Translations under genes and position numbers: made by a program
Shown: positions 7,444 through 11,302 of the stretch, piece by piece
Position numbering within the stretch: position 1 is the first letter of the stretch
Layout of the letters: each line of letters opens with the position of its first letter
The notes under the pieces: generated by a model
Databases searched by the model: none
What the model was told of the DNA's origin: nothing
Seen by the model: the letters and a program-made list of their open reading frames with translations, nothing else
Assembly: GCA_003024985.2 (NCBI GenBank)
Contig: PXIH01S0000855.1
Source of the DNA: Euperipatoides rowelli
Lineage: Eukaryota; Onychophora; Udeonychophora; Euonychophora; Peripatopsidae
DNA: 11,302 nucleotides
Reading direction: 5' to 3' (one strand)

Positions 7444-8279
7444 ATCAATGATTTTTTTTTAATTGATTTATGTTTAGTTTTACTTAAAAATATTAGTTTA
7501 ATTAATCAATTTGAAAAATTTAAACTGAAACATAAAAGTTTGCAAGTTTCTACGTAGTTTTAAAAAAATAAAACCCTATTGCTAACGTCAATTTGACGTA
7601 GCCAAAGGATAAAATCTCGCTGGGGGGAAATGCATAATCTGGGATCAATACGCTATCATGCTAGTCATGAATTGATACGTTATTGTTTAGAAAAATAGTC
7701 AACCGATGTTATTACTTAAAGTTTTGAAGAAGAANAAAAAACACAGAAAAAGTTTTTCTTCGCATCAGTATAAAATCCATAAAATTTTGAGAATTATTGG
7801 GATTAAAGTTGAAATCAATTTTAAAAAAAAATACCGGCGGGTGTTATTAACTTGACACGATGAAAACAAAATGTTAACTATTATTTCCAAAGATTTTAAT
7901 AGTATTTCTTACATTCTTAAGAGATTATCCTTTTTTTTAATGAAAGTAAAAACTGTTGATTTATTTTTAGCCTTCATGTGTGTATTTATAATAAAAACCA
8001 CAGACTGCAAAAAAAAAATCAAACTTTGCATCATTGACTGATCTAAATTCTGATTGGTCTGAAGAAAACGGGTGTCTAGTCTGACAATCACTTATTGAAA
8101 TCCACGTGAGATTTTTCTGGCAAAATTATAGACGTGGCGTCACTAGTAGAGTTGACATAAAAGTCGAATTTTGATGTATTTATGGAACGAATATAAAAAA
8201 TTGATTAATTAAAAAAGCATTTTTATACAAAAATACATTAAATCAATGAAGTTGAAATAGGCATTGATAAACCACTTTA
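7433..8279. mobile_element. Candidate non-autonomous transposon with ~80-bp inverted ends
   Basis: An 18-base perfect inverted pair, TAAAGTGGTTTATCAATG at 7433-7450 and its complement at 8262-8279, is followed inward by two more matching blocks in the same order: ATTGATTTA (7462-7470 with 8239-8247) and TTTAATTAATCAATTT (7497-7512 with 8198-8213). The inverted ends thus span about 80 bases with small indels. The 847-base body has no transposase; the minus-strand frame at 7909-8091 is unremarkable. Outer flanks AAAGTTAT and AAAGATAA are only partly alike, so a target-site duplication is unproven. An N at 7735 lies inside. Family not assigned. Confidence 0.6.
7582..7601. promoter_or_regulatory. 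ACGTCAA-T-TTGACGT palindrome
   Basis: Perfect 7-base arms at 7585-7591 and 7593-7599 surround one base. With CT and AG outside, the palindrome extends to about 20 bases with one extra A. TGACGT is the core of CREB/ATF-type sites, but here it is inside a transposon-like element with no gene beside it, so a regulatory role is only a possibility. Confidence 0.25.
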
Positions 8280-8628
8280 AAGATAAAAGTAAGTATTTAT
8301 ATTCCTCCGTCTGAGATTACAAAAAAAGTTTAAAGTATACTATCGCCAAAAAACAACTTTAGCTATTTAAAATGAGATTTTAAAAAAAATGATTCATATA
8401 TTTTTTAATTCTCAATTATGAACTATTTAGTTGTTCTTTTTTTAAAGTGGTGAATTTGGTCGTTTTTTTCTGCTCGCCATTCATTTCCGATTTGCCATTT
8501 TTGTGTACAAGCCAGTGACATCATTGAACGTCTAGCGTACTCCATTCTACCTGGTAAACAATGGTAAAGAATATAAAACATGCCAATTTTTTATATTTTT
8601 TACTTCTCCAGAGAAATATGCCTATAAA
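8280..8628. other. Remainder of the N-bounded block, no gene seen
   Basis: This AT-rich stretch has a less AT-rich patch at about 8455-8570. No exon, RNA gene or clear repeat was recognised. It ends at the N at 8629, so its connection to the following sequence is uncertain. Confidence 0.45.
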
Positions 8629-8629
8629 N

Positions 8630-8839
8630 ATATTTTGAAAAACAACTGTCTAATTCCATTTTCAATATCTTTACATTTTTTGCACTTGTATACATTTTTT
8701 TATCTGCTGTATAAGTTCATATTTTTTTATTTAAATTTTACTTTTATATTAGGCCAAAAAAAATAATATTTAGTTTCTCAGGCAAAGTTTTATTAACCAG
8801 ACTGATTTCCAAGAATTTATATTTTATTTAATTTTAGCA
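8630..8839 (+). repeat. 210-bp exact duplication, copy 2, starting at an N
   Basis: Identical to 6978-7187. The sequence after it (from 8840) is the likely true continuation of the left-hand contig if the two copies are one locus. Confidence 0.95.
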
Positions 8840-9121
8840 ATAGTTAAGTATTCTGCACATTTGCCTAATTTTTTTTTTTTAAATTGATTCAAAACCATTT
8901 AATCGCTGGGCAAAACATCCATAGTTCAATATAGCAATTTTGATAGGATAGCAACATTAATGTTAATAGAAAAAATAAAAAAATGCTTAGTTGAAAGTTC
9001 AGTGTTTCAACTCTCAAAATAGTCATTTAACAAAGCTAGGTAAGCAAATACAGTTATAAAATTTAAAGCTATCTGATGGGTTAATTGGTAAACTCAGTTA
9101 TAGATTTATTATTTCAAATCA

Positions 9122-9171
9122 ATTGCTACATGTATTCACTGAAGATATTGCTACATGTATTCACTGAAGAT
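9122..9171 (+). repeat. 25-bp perfect tandem duplication
   Basis: The unit ATTGCTACATGTATTCACTG plus AAGAT-type ending occurs twice in a row without mismatch (9122-9146 and 9147-9171). The absence of divergence suggests a recent slippage or an assembly or read artefact. Confidence 0.93.
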
Positions 9172-9260
9172 AATCAGACCAATCTGATTTAGAAATAAGA
9201 ATATATTACGGCCGCTAAAGAAATCAAACTCATTGTTATTATTTTTATTATTTTTTTTGA

Positions 9261-9275
9261 GGGGGGGGGGGGGGG
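9261..9275 (+). repeat. G15 homopolymer
   Basis: Fifteen consecutive G's follow a T-rich tract ending TTTTTTTTGA. Length is likely uncertain because of sequencing error. Confidence 0.9.
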
Positions 9276-9731
9276 AAATCATCTGACAAAAAAAAAAACT
9301 AAACCATCAACCCCATTAGGAAAAATGGATATCTTCAACAAATTTAATAAATATCATCATGCTATAGCTTACCTAATAAAATTTATCTCACTTAGCAAAA
9401 ATTAAATGAGCATCAAGTAAAAAATATTACGCTAAAGTAATTTTTGAAATACAGATCAAATTTATATAATAAAAAATTGATTAATATCAAGAAGTATATG
9501 GAGGTCTGAACTAACATAAAATAGGCTCAAATTATTAGATGTTCAATTTTTAAAAAAAAAAAAAAAAAAATGTAGCAAGTGAATAAAAAGCTAAGAGGAA
9601 AACTCAAATTATTTTTAAGAAATAGCCTAGATTTTCTCCGGTATTAAAATGAGTTTTAATTTTAATTACCAAATCAATTCTTGTAGTTTTAATCTGAATT
9701 ACAAGTCTTATTTTTACAGAGCATAAAGTTC

Positions 9732-9793
9732 AAATTAGTAGACAATTGAATGTTTAAAAGTAGCACCTGGAATTAAACGTTAGCAAAGCCTAG
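9732..9793 (+). repeat. Diverged dispersed repeat, copy 1
   Basis: It shares ordered blocks with 11233-11294: AAATTAGTA, AAAAGTA, AACGTTAGC and GCCTAG, with spacing that differs by only one base over about 60 bases. The orientation is the same, 1.5 kb apart. The intervening positions are diverged, as in an old repeat family. Confidence 0.55.
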
Positions 9794-10380
9794 CCAATGA
9801 GATATAAAATAGAGGCCTAGCAGATGAAAATTTTAAAACTAATACTTTTGAAAAATATACAGTATGAAGAAGGGGAAATAGCATAAATTTGTGACTGGAA
9901 AAACAATACTAACAATCTATTATTTTGGTATTCATTTTTATTAATATTAACATAGTTTTCTCGGTGGTGGGTAATATGTAGAATATTTAAGCACAATAAA
10001 GAATCTAAACATTAACAAAAGAAAGGACAGTTTTTAAAACAAATGGAATTTTCATTAAAACGAGGTCTGTTATTAAAGCATAAAGTTAAATTCAAAATTC
10101 TTAGGGAAGGTAATATTTTAAGGCGTTTTCTAAAGCATCTCAAAAGGTAGTGCGGGCAAACTGAGTGATATCAAATAAATGGGCACTGGGGTGGGCAGCC
10201 ACCATATTGTAATATTTAAAAACAAGTAAAAAAACAGCAAGTTAATGCTTGACAAAAAAATAATAATGATAAAAGACTTACTACGGCAAGGGCATTTTAT
10301 TTTAATTTTCTTGCTCTTCTCTACAGATGCAAATAGAGGAACCCGGATTAAAATTGCCATTGTAGGTTGTCGAGGGTAAA

Positions 10381-10404
10381 AATTGATATTATAGGCTATC
10401 AATT
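10381..10404. repeat. Short perfect hairpin
   Basis: AATTGATA and TATCAATT form an 8-bp stem around an 8-base loop. It is AT-rich, is not followed by features of a bacterial terminator, and may be chance. Confidence 0.6.
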
Positions 10405-10740
10405 GGAGTGGCCTATGTGAAATTAATATTAGTAAACAAATTTATTGAATAAAGTGCAAAATCTAAATCCATAAGAAGTCTGATTTTATTAATATATACA
10501 TCATATTAAGTTTTATAATTTCCAATGTTTTGCTTAATTACTTACTGTATATCATGTAAATAAGCTTTGTTCTTGTATTTTATTTTAAATAGTAATATAT
10601 TTTTTATTTATTTACCTTTAAAATCCATTTTATGTATTTTTTTGTAATATAAAACTAATATATAGTATTTACATAGTGAGGATAATTCTAACTATTCAGT
10701 TAAACTATTGGAATCCTCTGTATAACCTAACAAAATGTCT

Positions 10741-10751
10741 CCCCCCCCCCC
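10741..10751 (+). repeat. C11 homopolymer
   Basis: Eleven C's follow TGTCT and precede ACACAA. This is one of several G/C homopolymers in otherwise AT-rich DNA. Confidence 0.9.
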
Positions 10752-10902
10752 ACACAATTTATTCTTAATCATTTTTTCCTCTATGTAATGGAACTAATTT
10801 TAATCCTCCTAATTTAATTGACATATTTACAGCAATATTTTTTATTTAATTACATTTTGAATTTCTAATTTGTTTTATTTTTAACTTTAAATTTTATTTA
10901 AA

Positions 10903-10928
10903 ATTTTGACTTGATATTTTGACTTGAT
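10903..10928 (+). repeat. 13-bp perfect tandem duplication
   Basis: ATTTTGACTTGAT occurs twice in a row. A simple slippage duplication is the plainest explanation. Confidence 0.9.
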
Positions 10929-11115
10929 ATTTCAAGCAAATGGTTAAGGGAACATAATTTGAGTGACAAGGCTCAAATATTAGATATGGCAGGGAAGGTA
11001 AATAATTGCAGTAGGAATGTTTTTGCCTGATAAGTGGTACTGACATTCTGTCGTCACACAAGGGTTGAATTTAAACTGCTGGGGTAGGTGTATGTTGTTT
11101 TTTTTCTCTCTCTAG

Positions 11116-11184
11116 AGCCAAATGGCCATAGGTGGGATGACTCAAGAAAGTGAAGTGGACGCAGTATTTACAAACGGGAAATAG
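11116..11184 (+). CDS. Weak candidate terminal exon of the beta-adaptin gene
   Basis: A strong acceptor-like tract (T and CT repeats ending CTCTCTCTAG at 11115) is followed by a frame in phase 0, the phase left by the exon ending at 6708. It encodes 22 residues starting SQMAIGGMTQ and ending TNGK before TAG at 11182-11184. Length and phase fit the last exon of the family (about 24 residues), and the region is less AT-rich. The sequence does not fit, however: the conserved LSLKxRxPEV start and the amphipathic C-terminal helix are absent. It may be an alternative end, a gene-predictor trap or chance. No AATAAA follows within the window. Confidence 0.15.
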   Translation, partial: SQMAIGGMTQESEVDAVFTNGK

Positions 11185-11232
11185 AACAACAAGAATGTGA
11201 AGGCCCCTAGTTTTTAAATTTAAGCTAAAGAA

Positions 11233-11294
11233 AAATTAGTAAACTAAAAGTCTGCAAAAGTAACGAGTGGATAATAACGTTAGCCGGGCCTAGG
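11233..11294 (+). repeat. Diverged dispersed repeat, copy 2
   Basis: Partner of 9732-9793, with the shared blocks ATTAGTA, AAAAGTA, AACGTTAGC and GCCTAG in the same order. The window ends shortly after it, so the repeat may extend further. Confidence 0.55.
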
Positions 11295-11302
11295 AGAAGT
11301 TA

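Larger units (their letters stand above)
8840..9731. other. Intron-like sequence with small repeats
   Basis: No gene is recognised. It contains a 25-bp tandem pair (9122-9171), a run of fifteen G's (9261-9275) and an A run of about 20 (around 9551-9570). A tRNA-like D-arm resemblance near 9075-9095 was considered and rejected. Confidence 0.5.
9794..11115. other. Intron-like sequence, no confirmed gene
   Basis: No beta-adaptin exon is seen. Points of note are an ATGCAAAT octamer after a good polypyrimidine tract (10326-10333), an 8-bp stem hairpin (10381-10404), an 11-base C run (10741-10751) and a 13-bp tandem pair (10903-10928). A minus-strand frame at 10130-10402 does not resemble a known protein. 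Confidence 0.5.

Noticed and set aside
9070-9125. tRNA- or SINE-like sequence (GGTTAATTGGTAAACTC, then TTTCAAATCA)
   Set aside because: The D-arm looks possible, but the anticodon stem, T-stem and acceptor stem do not pair; probably chance.
10309-10364. Acceptor-like CTTCTCTACAG followed by ATGCAAATAGAGG
   Set aside because: The frame stops after about a dozen codons (TAG) and has no beta-adaptin similarity; the octamer ATGCAAAT alone is weak evidence of regulation.
10130-10402. Minus-strand frame of 90 residues and a less AT-rich patch with CCACCATATTG
   Set aside because: No recognised motif or splice structure; the patch is too short to call a promoter.
1-11302. CRISPR arrays, operons, phage or bacterial defence systems, rRNA
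   Set aside because: Spliced exons and AT-rich introns show that this is eukaryotic nuclear DNA; no regularly spaced repeats or prokaryotic gene organisation were seen.

Overview
This window is AT-rich eukaryotic (metazoan) genomic sequence with no bacterial-style genes. Its recognisable gene content is four small plus-strand exons of one housekeeping gene: the large beta subunit of the clathrin adaptor complexes AP-1/AP-2 (beta-adaptin). The exons have canonical AG/GT boundaries and encode the glycine-rich hinge and most of the C-terminal appendage ("ear"). Composition, homopolymer G/C runs and many TIR-type repeats suit an invertebrate, perhaps a mollusc-like genome, but I cannot name the species. 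Many invertebrates have one beta subunit shared by AP-1 and AP-2, and these exons resemble both human AP1B1 and AP2B1.

Layout: 1-654 is non-coding and includes a 73-bp sequence (332-404) repeated exactly at 6084-6156. At 655-826 lies an ear platform exon. Next comes a palindromic TATACTGTATA microsatellite tract (1481-1857), interrupted by a GC-richer island (1570-1701) with an unexplained open frame. The hinge exon is at 1875-2012 and the ear beta-sandwich exon at 2134-2279. A 4.3-kb intron-like stretch follows, holding a TTATCCGG-rich repeat (2467-3259) and a 1.5-kb element with imperfect inverted ends (4048-5540). The second platform exon is at 6554-6708. The rest (6709-11302) is intron-like, with an exact 210-bp duplication (6978-7187 and 8630-8839) around an N-bounded block. 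That block contains a tandem repeat and a transposon-like element with inverted ends of about 80 bp. A possible but unconvincing terminal exon sits at 11116-11184.

The main observation is that the exons are out of protein order. The protein runs hinge, sandwich, platform part 1, platform part 2; the DNA runs platform part 1, hinge, sandwich, platform part 2. Platform part 1 still splices in phase to platform part 2, and the 73-bp repeat sits where a misplaced piece would rejoin. An exon of about 40-45 residues that should join sandwich to platform was not found. Five single Ns and the exact 210-bp duplication abutting two of them suggest draft-assembly errors, so the scrambled order is more likely a misassembly than biology. 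I found no new multi-gene system; the non-ordinary content is assembly structure plus non-autonomous DNA-transposon-like repeats.
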